DNA of 64,000 bases from Streptomyces sp. NBC_00285 (lineage in GTDB: Bacteria; Actinomycetota; Actinomycetes; Streptomycetales; Streptomycetaceae), in contig NZ_CP108055.1 in assembly GCF_036174265.1 (NCBI RefSeq), positions 6,944,001 through 7,008,000 of the forward strand, read 5' to 3'. Under the pieces are notes generated by a model. It made no database searches. It saw only the letters and a program-made list of their open reading frames with translations, and was not told the origin of the DNA. The translations under genes were made by a program, and so were the position numbers. Shown in pieces: positions 52,929-62,079 of this stretch; position 1 is the stretch's first letter, and each line of letters begins with the position of its first letter.

Positions 52929-55553
52929 GTGAGCGAGATACCAGCGAAGGCCACGGAGTCGAAAGACCCGTCGGGCGGCGCGAGGGTGGAGGCCGTGGAT
53001 GATGCCGGGGCGTATGTCCGCCCCGACGAGGCGCCCTTCGGCGATGCCATGTGGCAGAGCAGCCCGCCCGGTTCGATCTACGACTACATCAAGGTCGCGT
53101 CCTTCTCCATAGGCCCGGACGGCCACGTCGACCAGTGGAGCCTGCGCGCGGAGCAGCTCTTCGGCATCGCCGCGAGCCGCGCCGTCGGCATGGACCCCAT
53201 CGAGGCGTTCATCGACCCGGACCTGCACGAGCAGGGCCAGCGCAAGATGGCCGAGATCCTGGACGGCCGAGAGTGGACCGGCGTGGTTCCCTTCCGCGCC
53301 CCCGGCACGGCCGACGGAGAGCCCGGCCGCGAGGGTCTCGCCGAGGTCTACGTCATGCCGACCCGGACCGAGGAGGGCGAGAAGGCCGCCGTCTGCATCG
53401 TCGTCGACGTGCGCACGCTGCGCAGCATCGAGACCGACCTGGCCGCCTCGCAGGCGATTTTCGGACAATCTCCTTTCGGTTTCCTGCTCATCGACCCCGA
53501 CCTGCGGGTCCGCCGCGCCAACCAGCGGTTCGCCTCCCTCTTCGGCGGCTCTCCGGACGACCACCGCGGCAAGGGCGTCCACGACTACCTGCCCCGTCCC
53601 GAGGCCGAGCGGGTCACCGCGACCCTGCGCCGCGTCCTGGAGACCGGTGACTCCATCACGGACATGCACGTCACCGGCTTCCTGCCGGGTTCCGACGAGC
53701 GCCGCCACTGGTCGATCAACCTCTACCGCGTGCACAGCGGCTCCGGCCGGCCCATCGGCATCGCCTGGCTGGGAACCGACATCACCGCCCGCCGCGCCGC
53801 CGCCCGCGAGGCCGCCTCCGCCCGGCGCAACCTGGCTCTCCTCAACGAGGCCGGCGCCCGCATAGGCAACTCCCTCGACCTGGAGACCACGGCTCGCGAA
53901 CTCCTCGACGTCGTCGTTCCCGGCTTCTGCGACCTGGCCACCGTCGACCTCTACCAGGGACTCCTGGCCGGCGACGAGACCCCGCCCGGCCTCGCCGACG
54001 GCAGCGCGGAACTGCGCCGGGTCGCCTTCGCCAGCGCGGTCTCCGACGCCCCGTTCACCGGCTCCGGCGACCCCGTCGCGGTCGGCGCGGTCCACCACTA
54101 CCCCTTCAACTCGCCCTGCGCGGACGCCCTGCGCACCGCACGCCCGCAGTACATCCCCGCCGAGGAGGGCGGCCTCGTCCAGTCCACGCTCGCCGTGCCG
54201 ATGGTCGCCCACGACACCGTCGTAGGACTCGCGCAGTTCGCCCGGACGAAGGGCAGCGAGCCGTTCGGGGACCGGGACCGTGATCTCGCTGTGGAACTCG
54301 CGGCGCGGGCGGCCGTCTGTATCGACAACGCGCGCCTGTACCGGCGGGAGCACGAACGGGCCCTGATGCTCCAGCGGTCCCTGCTGCCGCCCGGCGACCC
54401 GGTGGCCGCCGGCCTGGACATCGCCTGCCGCTATCTGCCCGGCAACTCCTCCGCGGACCGGCCCAGCGAGGTCGGCGGCGACTGGTTCGACGTCATCGAA
54501 CTGCCGGGTCACCGCACGGCGCTGGTCGTCGGGGACGTGATGGGCCGCGGTCTGCGCGCGGCCGTGGCCATGGGCGAACTGCGCTCGGCCGTCCGCACCC
54601 TGGCCCTCCTGGACCTCGAACCGGCCGAAGTGCTCAGCGCGTTGGACGAGATCGCCCGCGGTCTCGGCGCCCCCGGCGGGGTCCAGCAGGCCACCCGCGC
54701 GGCCCGCCGCCCCCGCGAGGCGGACCTCCTGGAGGTGTACCTCGCGACCTGCGTCTACGCCGTCTACGACTCCGTGACCCGCCGCTGCACCTTCGCCAAC
54801 GCGGGCCACCTCCCGCCCGTCCTGGTCGAACCCGGCGAGGACGCGCTGATGCTCGACGTGCCGCCCGGCATGCCGCTCGGCGTCGGCGGTGAGCCCTTCG
54901 AGGAGGTCGAGGTCGAACTACCCGAAGGCGCTCTGCTCGCGCTCTACACGGATGGACTGGTCGAAAGCCGCGATCACCCCCTCGACGAAGGACTGCAGGC
55001 GTTCGTGGGCGCGCTGACCGATCCCTCCGCGCCCCTTGAGGACGTCTGCGACCACGTCCTCAACACCCTCGACACCCACCACGGCGAGGACGACATCGCC
55101 CTGCTGATGGCCCGTGTGCAAGGTCTGCCCGCCGGATCCGTCGGTGACTGGACGCTGCCGCGCGAGCCGCGCAGCGTCGGCCGGGCCCGCGAGTACGCCC
55201 GCCGCCAGCTCCTCAGCTGGGGCCTGGAACCCCTGGTCGACACCACCGAACTCCTGGTGAGCGAACTGGTCACCAACGCCCTGCGCTACGGCGAGGGCGA
55301 GATCAGACTCCGGCTGCTCCTCGACCGCACCCTGGTCTGCGAGGTCTGGGACTCGGGCCTCGTCCAGCCGCGCCGCCGCCGCGCCCGCGACACGGACGAG
55401 GGCGGCCGGGGCCTGCAACTCGTCGGCCTCCTCAGCGCGGCCTGGGGCTCCCGCCGTACACCGCGCGGCAAGACGGTGTGGTTCGAACTGCCCTTGCCGG
55501 ACGGGGAGAACGGCATGGTGGACCCGGCGGAGGCGTTGCTCAGCCTGTTCTAG
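52929..55553 (+). CDS. SpoIIE-family phosphatase with PAS, GAF and RsbW-like domains
   Basis: An 874-residue cytosolic sensor phosphatase. Two PAS domains (about 45-150 and 175-290, e.g. GQSPFGFLLIDPDLRVRRAN) are followed by a GAF domain (about 310-470), a PP2C/SpoIIE domain (about 480-715: VGGDWFDVIELPGHRTALVV, GDVMGRGLRAAVAMG, FANAGHLPPVLVE, LYTDGLVESRDHPL, GEDDIALLMARV) and a HATPase domain (about 735-865: SELVTNALRYGEGEIRLRLL, DEGGRGLQLVGL). Expected to dephosphorylate an STAS protein in response to redox, light or ligand. The GTG at 52929 has GGAGGGG 8-12 bases upstream; the frame is open to 52668 without similarity. Its stop overlaps the convergent gene's stop. Confidence 0.9.
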   Translation: MSEIPAKATESKDPSGGARVEAVDDAGAYVRPDEAPFGDAMWQSSPPGSIYDYIKVASFSIGPDGHVDQWSLRAEQLFGIAASRAVGMDPIEAFIDPDLHEQGQRKMAEILDGREWTGVVPFRAPGTADGEPGREGLAEVYVMPTRTEEGEKAAVCIVVDVRTLRSIETDLAASQAIFGQSPFGFLLIDPDLRVRRANQRFASLFGGSPDDHRGKGVHDYLPRPEAERVTATLRRVLETGDSITDMHVTGFLPGSDERRHWSINLYRVHSGSGRPIGIAWLGTDITARRAAAREAASARRNLALLNEAGARIGNSLDLETTARELLDVVVPGFCDLATVDLYQGLLAGDETPPGLADGSAELRRVAFASAVSDAPFTGSGDPVAVGAVHHYPFNSPCADALRTARPQYIPAEEGGLVQSTLAVPMVAHDTVVGLAQFARTKGSEPFGDRDRDLAVELAARAAVCIDNARLYRREHERALMLQRSLLPPGDPVAAGLDIACRYLPGNSSADRPSEVGGDWFDVIELPGHRTALVVGDVMGRGLRAAVAMGELRSAVRTLALLDLEPAEVLSALDEIARGLGAPGGVQQATRAARRPREADLLEVYLATCVYAVYDSVTRRCTFANAGHLPPVLVEPGEDALMLDVPPGMPLGVGGEPFEEVEVELPEGALLALYTDGLVESRDHPLDEGLQAFVGALTDPSAPLEDVCDHVLNTLDTHHGEDDIALLMARVQGLPAGSVGDWTLPREPRSVGRAREYARRQLLSWGLEPLVDTTELLVSELVTNALRYGEGEIRLRLLLDRTLVCEVWDSGLVQPRRRRARDTDEGGRGLQLVGLLSAAWGSRRTPRGKTVWFELPLPDGENGMVDPAEALLSLF

Positions 55554-56950
55554 GCGGGGTGCCCGCGCAGACGTACGTCCCGTTCGGCGAGGTCGCGCGC
55601 CTCGTCGGCCAGGGCGTCCGCCCGCGGGAGATCGTCGGCGAGCAGCCGGCGCGCCGCCGACAGCAGGACGCGGGGTGCGGCACCGACCGCCTCACGGTGG
55701 ACGGTGACGTAGTCGTCCGCCGCGGCCACGGACTCCCGGGCGACCAGCAGCGCGGCGGCCCCGAGCACTCCGGAGGGGCCGTCCGCGAAGGGCGCGGTCG
55801 CCCGCACGATCCGGCGCAGCACGCCGAGCGGGTCGTAGGGGCGTGCGGAGGTCAGTTCCTGTCGTACGGCGGCCAGGACCGTGTCGGCGTGCGGGAGCCG
55901 GGCGTGGGCTCCGCCCCCGTGCGCGGTGCCGTCGCGGAAGGGGGCCAGCTCCGCCTCGGCGCCGGTGAGCGCGGGTGGGATCAGCCCGGTGGCCTCGGCG
56001 CGCGCCGCCTCCAGCCGGGTCACGGCCGTCACCAGCACGTCCGCCCGGGAGATCGCGGTCTCCGCCGCCCGAAGGTGGTGCTCCGCCTCGTCCGCCTGGT
56101 CGGAGGCGCCGGCCTGGTGGGTCCGGTTGAGGTCGACGGTGGCGGTGACCAGGCTGTCCTTGGCCAGCTCGACGTACCCGGTGACGGAGTCACCCATGTC
56201 AGGGGTCTCGACCTCCGCCGTGCGGGCGGTCAGTTCACGGAAGCGGGTCTCGGCGGTCGTCAGGGCCTCGGCGGGGTCCCGGTCCAGCGCCCGCAGCGTG
56301 CGCAGGTTCGCCGCCTCTCCGGTCAGCAGCCGTGCGGCCTCCTCGCAGCGCCCCACGACTCCGGCGAGGGCATGTGCACGGGCCGTCTCCTCCTCCGGCA
56401 CGCCCTCGTCGTACCGCCGCCGGATCGCGCAGGCGGTCGACAGCTCGGCCGAAGCCGCCTCGGCCGCGTGGGCGAACGGGGCCACCGCCTCGGAGCCGAA
56501 CCCGGCCTCGGCGAAAGGGAGTTCCTCGCGGAGGCCGCGCAGGCGGTTGTCGGCGTCGACGAGCGCGGCCCGGGAGCGGTCGTCGAGGTCGGCCGACGGG
56601 GGAGGGACCGCGGGGGAGGCGTACGCGCCGACGTGGGTCGTGCCGGGGGCGGCCGGTGTCGTACGGCTGCGGGTGCGGCGGATCCGGCGCAGGGAGCCGT
56701 AGGCGGCGAGGGCCGCCACCACGACGAGCACGGCACCCGGCAGGACGAGGTCGGCGGAGGAGGAGTCGGCCTCCTGGGGCGCCGCGGCACTCGTACGGGC
56801 GCTCGCAACCGGAGCGTCGTCATTGATCGTCATCCACGGCAACACCAGCCACACGACCGCTGCCACCACGCCCAGCAGGGCATGCGCCACCCGCACGGAT
56901 ATGTGCGAGCGGCTCCGCCGCGGCCGGCCCCGTACCAAGGATGACGTCAC
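55550..56950 (-). CDS. Membrane protein related to TPM-domain proteins but lacking the TPM domain
   Basis: A 466-residue protein. Two membrane helices (about 22-40 and 64-84) flank a loop of only about 25 residues. The remaining 380 residues are helical, in the style of the cytoplasmic half of Streptomyces TPM-domain proteins: LVDADNRLRGLREELPFAEA, GFGSEAVAPFAHAAEAASAE, CAIRRRYDEGVPEEETARAH. In those proteins a TPM domain of about 120 residues sits between signal peptide and helix; here the loop is too short to hold one. GTG at 56950 chosen as the last good start before the first helix; the frame is open to 57184. Divergent from the GH18-like gene. Confidence 0.68.
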   Translation of the reverse strand: MTSSLVRGRPRRSRSHISVRVAHALLGVVAAVVWLVLPWMTINDDAPVASARTSAAAPQEADSSSADLVLPGAVLVVVAALAAYGSLRRIRRTRSRTTPAAPGTTHVGAYASPAVPPPSADLDDRSRAALVDADNRLRGLREELPFAEAGFGSEAVAPFAHAAEAASAELSTACAIRRRYDEGVPEEETARAHALAGVVGRCEEAARLLTGEAANLRTLRALDRDPAEALTTAETRFRELTARTAEVETPDMGDSVTGYVELAKDSLVTATVDLNRTHQAGASDQADEAEHHLRAAETAISRADVLVTAVTRLEAARAEATGLIPPALTGAEAELAPFRDGTAHGGGAHARLPHADTVLAAVRQELTSARPYDPLGVLRRIVRATAPFADGPSGVLGAAALLVARESVAAADDYVTVHREAVGAAPRVLLSAARRLLADDLPRADALADEARDLAERDVRLRGHPA

Positions 56951-57029
56951 GTTTCGGAGCGTATGGGCCGAAATGCGGGGGCGCGAGCGGGGCGGGGCGG
57001 GCGGGTACGGCACAGGGGACGGGGAGCTG

Positions 57030-58097
57030 ATGACGGACGGGCAGAACACACAGGCCGACGAGGGCGCGGAGGACATACCGGAGCCGAGGCCGAGACGCCG
57101 CCGGTGGATCCGCAGGACCGCCCTCGGACTCGTCCTCGCCGTCCTGCTCCCCCTTCTCGCCGTCGCCGCCGCCCTCCGCCTCAACTACGCCGGCGATCTC
57201 GCCGACGGCACCCGCACCCGCGGCAAGGACGCGATCTGGCTCGGCCACGCCTGGGTGGACGGCCGCAAGACCGACGCCGACGTCACCGCCTTCGCCCGCC
57301 GCCTCCGGGACACCGGCATCAGGGACCTGTACGTCCACGCGGGACCCCTGGAGCACAACGGGACGCTGCCCGAATCGGCGTACCCGAGGGCGCGTTGGCT
57401 CATCGGCGCCGTGCACAAGGCGGCCCCCGGCATCCGGGTCCAGGCCTGGCTCGGCGACAAGCTCGCCACCGAGAGCCCCGACGGTCTGCACCTCGCGGAC
57501 GCGGACACCCGTGCCGCCGTCGTCCGGTCCACCCGCCAGATCCTCGCCGCCGGATTCGACGGCGCCCATTTCGACCTGGAGCCCCTGCACTCCGGAGACG
57601 AGAACTACCTGGACCTTCTCGACTCCCTCCGCCAGGTCACCCGGGCCCGCAACGTGCCCCTCTCCGTCGCCGCCCACCAGATCGACCCGCTGCCCGCCCT
57701 GCACTCCGTCGCGGGCACCTTCACCGAGCACCCCAAGTGGTGGTCGCAGGCGTACTTCGGCCAGGTCGCGCGCCGGGTCGACCAGATCGCGGTGATGTCG
57801 TACGACACGGCTCTGCCGTTGGAGAGCCTGTACGGCGGCTATGTCGCCCAGCAGACCTCGCTGGCCCTGGAGGTCACCCCGAACTCCACCGACCTGCTGA
57901 TGGGCCTGCCCTTCTACCGGGAGAGCAACTTCGACCACTGGGGATTCGCCGAGACCGTCCCCGCCGCCGTCCGGGGCGTCCGCCTCGGGCTCTCCCGCAC
58001 GGACGCGGACCGCCCGAACTTCGGCGTCGCGCTGTACGTCGACTTCGCGGCGACGGAGGGGGACTGGAGGGCGTACGAGGAGGACTGGGTGCGCTAG
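57030..58097 (+). CDS. Membrane-anchored GH18-like (TIM-barrel) protein
   Basis: A 355-residue protein with one N-terminal membrane helix (about 30-51, RRTALGLVLAVLLPLLAVAA) and an outside domain. That domain has the GH18-type DxxxDxE pattern: AAGFDGAHFDLEPLHSGDE, with strands DAIWLGHAWVDGRK, GIRDLYVHAGPLE, QIAVMSYDTALPL and DLLMGLPFYRESNFDHWGF as expected for a (beta/alpha)8 barrel. Catalytic Glu is plausible, but substrate is unknown (peptidoglycan or chitin-like glycans are guesses). ATG at 57030 with GGGGAG just upstream; an open frame upstream has no similarity. Confidence 0.72.
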   Translation: MTDGQNTQADEGAEDIPEPRPRRRRWIRRTALGLVLAVLLPLLAVAAALRLNYAGDLADGTRTRGKDAIWLGHAWVDGRKTDADVTAFARRLRDTGIRDLYVHAGPLEHNGTLPESAYPRARWLIGAVHKAAPGIRVQAWLGDKLATESPDGLHLADADTRAAVVRSTRQILAAGFDGAHFDLEPLHSGDENYLDLLDSLRQVTRARNVPLSVAAHQIDPLPALHSVAGTFTEHPKWWSQAYFGQVARRVDQIAVMSYDTALPLESLYGGYVAQQTSLALEVTPNSTDLLMGLPFYRESNFDHWGFAETVPAAVRGVRLGLSRTDADRPNFGVALYVDFAATEGDWRAYEEDWVR

Positions 58098-58126
58098 AGA
58101 ACCATCTGCGCCCCGAGGTGCCCACT

Positions 58127-58207
58127 GTGACCTTTCCGAACCCGGAGCGGATGCGGGAGATCGCGGAGAACAACCTGGTCAGGGTGCTGGAGCTTGTGCC
58201 ACGATGA
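58127..58207 (+). CDS. 26-residue ORF coupled to the next gene
   Basis: GTG at 58127 to TGA at 58205-58207 encodes VTFPNPERMREIAENNLVRV and LELVPR. Its stop overlaps the next gene's start (ATGA at 58204). No strong ribosome-binding site. It may be a real leader peptide, a fragment of a longer gene, or chance. Confidence 0.25.
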   Translation: MTFPNPERMREIAENNLVRVLELVPR

Positions 58208-58542
58208 CCGGTGTGGACGTGGACATGATAAGCACGGGGATCCTCCTGCTCGCCACGACGGGGATCGCGGTGTGCGGTGTCGCGGGGATCGCGACGGGCT
58301 GGGTCCTGCCGTGGCTCCGGTTTAGGATCCTGCGGCCGAGGCTGTGGGGTTACGGAACGCTGGTCAGCGCGGCCGGAGGAATGGTGTGGACCCTCTTGGG
58401 CCCCATAAACGGGACCCGGCACCTTCCGTCCGCGTACGTGGATCGGGCCGACTGGATCCTGTTCGTGGCAGGCCTCCTGATCCAGCACCGGTCCCAGCGC
58501 CACGGCCGCGCTCCCGGGGACGCTACGAAGGCCTCCTCCTGA
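58204..58542 (+). CDS. Small hypothetical membrane protein
   Basis: A 112-residue protein with about three hydrophobic segments (about 10-35, 48-66, 83-94). No family recognised. It overlaps the end of the 26-residue ORF by 4 bases and its own end overlaps the convergent sdhB gene by 20 bases. Confidence 0.55.
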   Translation: MTGVDVDMISTGILLLATTGIAVCGVAGIATGWVLPWLRFRILRPRLWGYGTLVSAAGGMVWTLLGPINGTRHLPSAYVDRADWILFVAGLLIQHRSQRHGRAPGDATKASS

Positions 58543-59293
58543 TCTTCGACCCCAGCCACACCAGCGGGTCGTACTTGCGGTCGACGGCCCGTTCCTTCAG
58601 GGGGATCAGCGCGTTGTCCGTGATCTTGATGCCCTCGGGGCAGACCTCCGTGCAGCACTTGGTGATGTTGCAGTAGCCGAGGCCGTGTTCGTCCTGGGCC
58701 GTCTTCTTGCGGTCCAGGCCGGACTCCTGGGCGGCGTCCAGCGGGTGCATGTCCAACTCCGCCACCCGCATCAGGAAGCGCGGGCCCGCGAACGCCGGCT
58801 TGTTCTCCTCGTGGTCACGGACGACATGGCAGGTGTCCTGGCACAGGAAGCACTCGATGCACTTGCGGAACTCCTGCGAGCGGTCCACGTCCTCCTGCAT
58901 CATCCGGTACTCGCCGGGGCCGAGATCGGAGGGCGGCACGAACGCCGGGACCTCGCGTGCCTTCTGGTAGTTGAAGCCGACGTTCGTGACCAGGTCCCGG
59001 ACGACCGGAAAGGCCCGCAGCGGAGTGACGGTGATCGTCTCCTCCTGGGTGAACACCGACATCCGGGTCATGCACAGCAGCCGGGGCCGCCCGTTGATCT
59101 CCGCCGAGCACGAACCGCACTTGCCCGCCTTGCAGTTCCAGCGGACGGCGAGATCGGGTGCCTGGGTGGCCTGGAGACGGTGGACGATGTCGAGGACGAC
59201 CTCACCCTCGTTCACCTCGACCTCGAAGTCCTCCAGGTCACCGCCCTTCACATCACCCCGCCACACCTTGAAGTGGGCCGTGTAGCCGCTCAT
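58523..59293 (-). CDS. sdhB: Succinate dehydrogenase / fumarate reductase iron-sulfur subunit
   Basis: A 256-residue Fe-S subunit that passes electrons from the flavoprotein to the membrane. N-terminal [2Fe-2S] domain: WNCKAGKCGSCSAEINGRPR. C-terminal bacterial-ferredoxin-like domain: CIECFLCQDTC and CNITKCCTEVCPEGIKITDN for the [4Fe-4S] and [3Fe-4S] clusters. Last gene of a three-gene operon (61-62 kb to 58.5 kb); its ATG overlaps the sdhA stop by 4 bases. The operon layout (long anchor, SdhA, SdhB) resembles the mycobacterial Sdh1 type, from memory. Confidence 0.94.
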   Translation of the reverse strand: MSGYTAHFKVWRGDVKGGDLEDFEVEVNEGEVVLDIVHRLQATQAPDLAVRWNCKAGKCGSCSAEINGRPRLLCMTRMSVFTQEETITVTPLRAFPVVRDLVTNVGFNYQKAREVPAFVPPSDLGPGEYRMMQEDVDRSQEFRKCIECFLCQDTCHVVRDHEENKPAFAGPRFLMRVAELDMHPLDAAQESGLDRKKTAQDEHGLGYCNITKCCTEVCPEGIKITDNALIPLKERAVDRKYDPLVWLGSKIRRRPS

Positions 59294-61224
59294 TCGTACA
59301 GCTCCTCTTCGGCGAGGTACTTGACCAGCTCCTCCTTGTCGAAGAGGGCGAGCAGGTCGGCGCGGATGGGGTCGGTGGTCTCACGGGTGAGGTCGATCTG
59401 GCCGCGGACCGGGTCCGTGGCCGCCAACCCGCCGGTCGGGTCGACGAGTTGGCACAGCAGGTTGACGCGGCGCCATGTGCGGTCCATCACCGGATGGTCC
59501 TCGCGGGTGTGGCCGCCGCGTGACTCCGTGCGCTCCAGCGCGGCCCGCGCCACGCACTCGCTGACCAGCAGCATGTTCCTGAGGTCCAGGGAGAGGTGCC
59601 AGCCCGGGTTGAACTGCCGGTGCCCCTCGACCCCGGCCCGCCGGGCCCGTACCCGCAGATCCGCGAGCTTCTCCAGGGCCTGCTCCATCTCGCCCTGGCG
59701 GCGGATGATGCCGACCAGGTCGTTCATGGCCTGCTGGAGTTCCTGGTGCAGGGTGTACGGGTTCTCCGCGGGCCCCGCGGCGGGTTCCGTGCCCTCCGCC
59801 GAGAACGGCCGCAGCGCTTCGGCCGCCGCCGCGTCGATCTGGCCCTCGTCCACCGGCGGGCGCTCCGCCGCGAGCCCGGTCGCGTACTCGGCCGCGTGCA
59901 GACCCGCCCGGCGTCCGAACACCAGCAGGTCGGACAGGGAGTTGCCGCCGAGACGGTTCGAGCCGTGCATGCCGCCCGCGACCTCACCGGCCGCGAACAG
60001 CCCCGGCACCCCGCGTGCCGCCGCCGTGTCGGAGTCGACCGCGACACCGCCCATCACGTAGTGACAGGTCGGCCCGACCTCCATCGGCTCGGCCGTGATG
60101 TCGACGTCCGCCAGCTCCTTGAACTGGTGGTACATGGACGGCAGCCGGCGCCGGATGACCTCGGCGGGCATGCGCGTGGACACGTCCAGGAAGACCCCGC
60201 CGTGCGGGGAGCCCCGGCCCGCCTTCACCTCGGAGTTGATGGCCCGCGCCACCTCGTCACGGGGGAGCAGCTCGGGTGGGCGGCGGTTGTTGGCCTGGTC
60301 CTCGTACCAGCGGTCGCCCTCCTCCTCCGACTCGGCGTACTTCTCCTTGAAGACGTCGGGGACGTAGTCGAACATGAACCGCTTGCCCTCGGAGTTGCGC
60401 AGCACCCCGCCGTCGCCGCGCACCGACTCGGTGACGAGGAGGCCCTTGACCGACGGCGGCCAGATCATGCCGGTCGGGTGGAACTGCACGAACTCCATGT
60501 TCAGCAGGGGTGCGCCCGCGAGCAGCGCCAGCGCGTGCCCGTCGCCGGTGTACTCCCACGAGTTCGACGTCACCTTGAAGGACTTGCCGATGCCACCGGT
60601 GGCGATGACCACGGCAGGCGCTTCGAGGACGAGGAAACGGCCGGTCTCACGGTCGTAGGCGAAGACACCGGAGACCCGCGAACCGTCTTTGAGGACCCGG
60701 GTGACCGTGCACTCCTGGTACACCTTCAGCCGCGACTCGTACTCCCCGGTCTCGCGATGGTCCTCCTGCTGCAGGGACACGATCTTCTGCTGGAGCGTGC
60801 GGATCAGTTCGAGGCCGGTGCGGTCGCCGACGTGGGCGAGGCGCGGGTACTCGTGGCCGCCGAAGTTGCGCTGGGAGATCCGGCCGTCCTTCGTACGGTC
60901 GAACAGGGCGCCCCAGGTCTCCAGTTCCCAGACCCGGTCCGGGGCCTCCTGGGCGTGCAGTTCCGCCATCCGCCACTGGTTGAGGAACTTGCCGCCGCGC
61001 ATGGTGTCGCGGAAGTGGACCTGCCAGCTGTCGTTCGAGTTGACGTTGCCCATGCTGGCCGCGATGCCGCCCTCGGCCATCACGGTGTGCGCCTTGCCGA
61101 ACAGCGACTTGCAGATCACGGCGGTGCGGGCACCGCGCTCACGGGCCTCGATGGCGGCGCGGAGACCGGCACCCCCGGCGCCGACCACGACGACGTCCCA
61201 TTCCTGCCGGTCGACCACGGACAT
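59290..61224 (-). CDS. sdhA: Succinate dehydrogenase / fumarate reductase flavoprotein subunit
   Basis: A 644-residue flavoprotein that oxidises succinate to fumarate. FAD-binding GAGGAGLRAAIEARERGART at the N-terminus, KAHTVMAEGGIAASMGN (the His expected to link FAD), VQFHPTGMIWPPSVKG, and the C-terminal RLGGNSLSDLLVFGRRAGLH. ATG at 61224 (MSVVDRQEWDVVVVGAGGAG) overlaps the anchor-subunit stop (ATGA); the frame is open upstream through the anchor gene in a wrong frame. Middle gene of the operon. Confidence 0.95.
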   Translation of the reverse strand: MSVVDRQEWDVVVVGAGGAGLRAAIEARERGARTAVICKSLFGKAHTVMAEGGIAASMGNVNSNDSWQVHFRDTMRGGKFLNQWRMAELHAQEAPDRVWELETWGALFDRTKDGRISQRNFGGHEYPRLAHVGDRTGLELIRTLQQKIVSLQQEDHRETGEYESRLKVYQECTVTRVLKDGSRVSGVFAYDRETGRFLVLEAPAVVIATGGIGKSFKVTSNSWEYTGDGHALALLAGAPLLNMEFVQFHPTGMIWPPSVKGLLVTESVRGDGGVLRNSEGKRFMFDYVPDVFKEKYAESEEEGDRWYEDQANNRRPPELLPRDEVARAINSEVKAGRGSPHGGVFLDVSTRMPAEVIRRRLPSMYHQFKELADVDITAEPMEVGPTCHYVMGGVAVDSDTAAARGVPGLFAAGEVAGGMHGSNRLGGNSLSDLLVFGRRAGLHAAEYATGLAAERPPVDEGQIDAAAAEALRPFSAEGTEPAAGPAENPYTLHQELQQAMNDLVGIIRRQGEMEQALEKLADLRVRARRAGVEGHRQFNPGWHLSLDLRNMLLVSECVARAALERTESRGGHTREDHPVMDRTWRRVNLLCQLVDPTGGLAATDPVRGQIDLTRETTDPIRADLLALFDKEELVKYLAEEELYE

Positions 61225-62060
61225 CAGAAAAACCTCGGATCGTCGAAAGCGCCGGAGGCGACCAGGAACACATAGAAGTCGGCGAGCGCCACGCTCACCA
61301 GCGACGCCCAGGCCAGCTGCATGTGACGGGCGTTCAGCTTCCCGACGAACTGCCAGGCCCGGTAGCGAGCGGGGTGTTTGGAGAAGTGCTTGAGCTTGCC
61401 GCCGACGATGTGCCGGCAGGAGTGGCAGGAGAGGGTGTACGCCCAGATCAGCGCGATGTTGACCAGGAACACGAGGCTGCCGAGGCCCATGTGGCCCCAC
61501 TCGTAGTGCTCGTTCCTGAAGGACAGCACGGTGTCGTAGGTCAGGATGCAGGCGACCAGGATCGCCGCGTAGAAGAAGTACCGGTGGATGTTCTGCAGGA
61601 CCAGCGGGAAGCGGGTCTCACCGGTGTACTTCTTGTGCGGCTCGGCCACCGCGCAGGCCGGCGGGGACGCCCAGAAGCCCCGGTAGTAGGCCTTGCGGTA
61701 GTAGTAGCAGGTCAGCCGGAAGCCGAGCGGGAAGATCAGGATGATGATCGCGGGCGAGATGCCCCACCAGCCGCCCAGGAGGTCCCAGTTGGGGCCGTGG
61801 CGCATGGTCTCGCAGCGCTCGGCGAGACAGGGGGAGTAGAACGGCGAGACATACGGGGCCGCGTAGTAGTCCGTGTCGGCGAAGGCCCGCCAGGTCGAGT
61901 ACACGATGAAGGCGAGCAGCCCGGCAGCCGTGGCCGCCGGCGCCAGCCACCAGCGGTCGGTGCGCAGGTGCGGGGCGTCGATCGCGGCGCGCGTGCCGGT
62001 TCTCACGCCGCCGCGCACGGTATGGGATTCGGTGTCGGGAGGTTCCGTACCAGTGGCCAA
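61224..62060 (-). CDS. Succinate dehydrogenase membrane anchor subunit
   Basis: A 278-residue integral membrane protein with five or so helices: LAPAATAAGLLAFIVYSTWR, ISPAIIILIFPLGFRLTCYY, FFYAAILVACILTYDTV, GLGSLVFLVNIALIWAYTLS and LAWASLVSVALADFYVFLVA. His residues within or near helices (e.g. LQNIHRYFF, YTLSCHSCRHIVGG, NARHMQLAW) may bind heme. It is longer than classical SdhC or SdhD and fits the single large anchor of Sdh1-type enzymes. TTG at 62060 is chosen because GGAG lies 7 bases upstream; GTG at 62018 is the alternative. First gene of the operon. Confidence 0.8.
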   Translation of the reverse strand: MATGTEPPDTESHTVRGGVRTGTRAAIDAPHLRTDRWWLAPAATAAGLLAFIVYSTWRAFADTDYYAAPYVSPFYSPCLAERCETMRHGPNWDLLGGWWGISPAIIILIFPLGFRLTCYYYRKAYYRGFWASPPACAVAEPHKKYTGETRFPLVLQNIHRYFFYAAILVACILTYDTVLSFRNEHYEWGHMGLGSLVFLVNIALIWAYTLSCHSCRHIVGGKLKHFSKHPARYRAWQFVGKLNARHMQLAWASLVSVALADFYVFLVASGAFDDPRFF

Positions 62061-62079
62061 CTCTTGACTCCGGTCGGGT

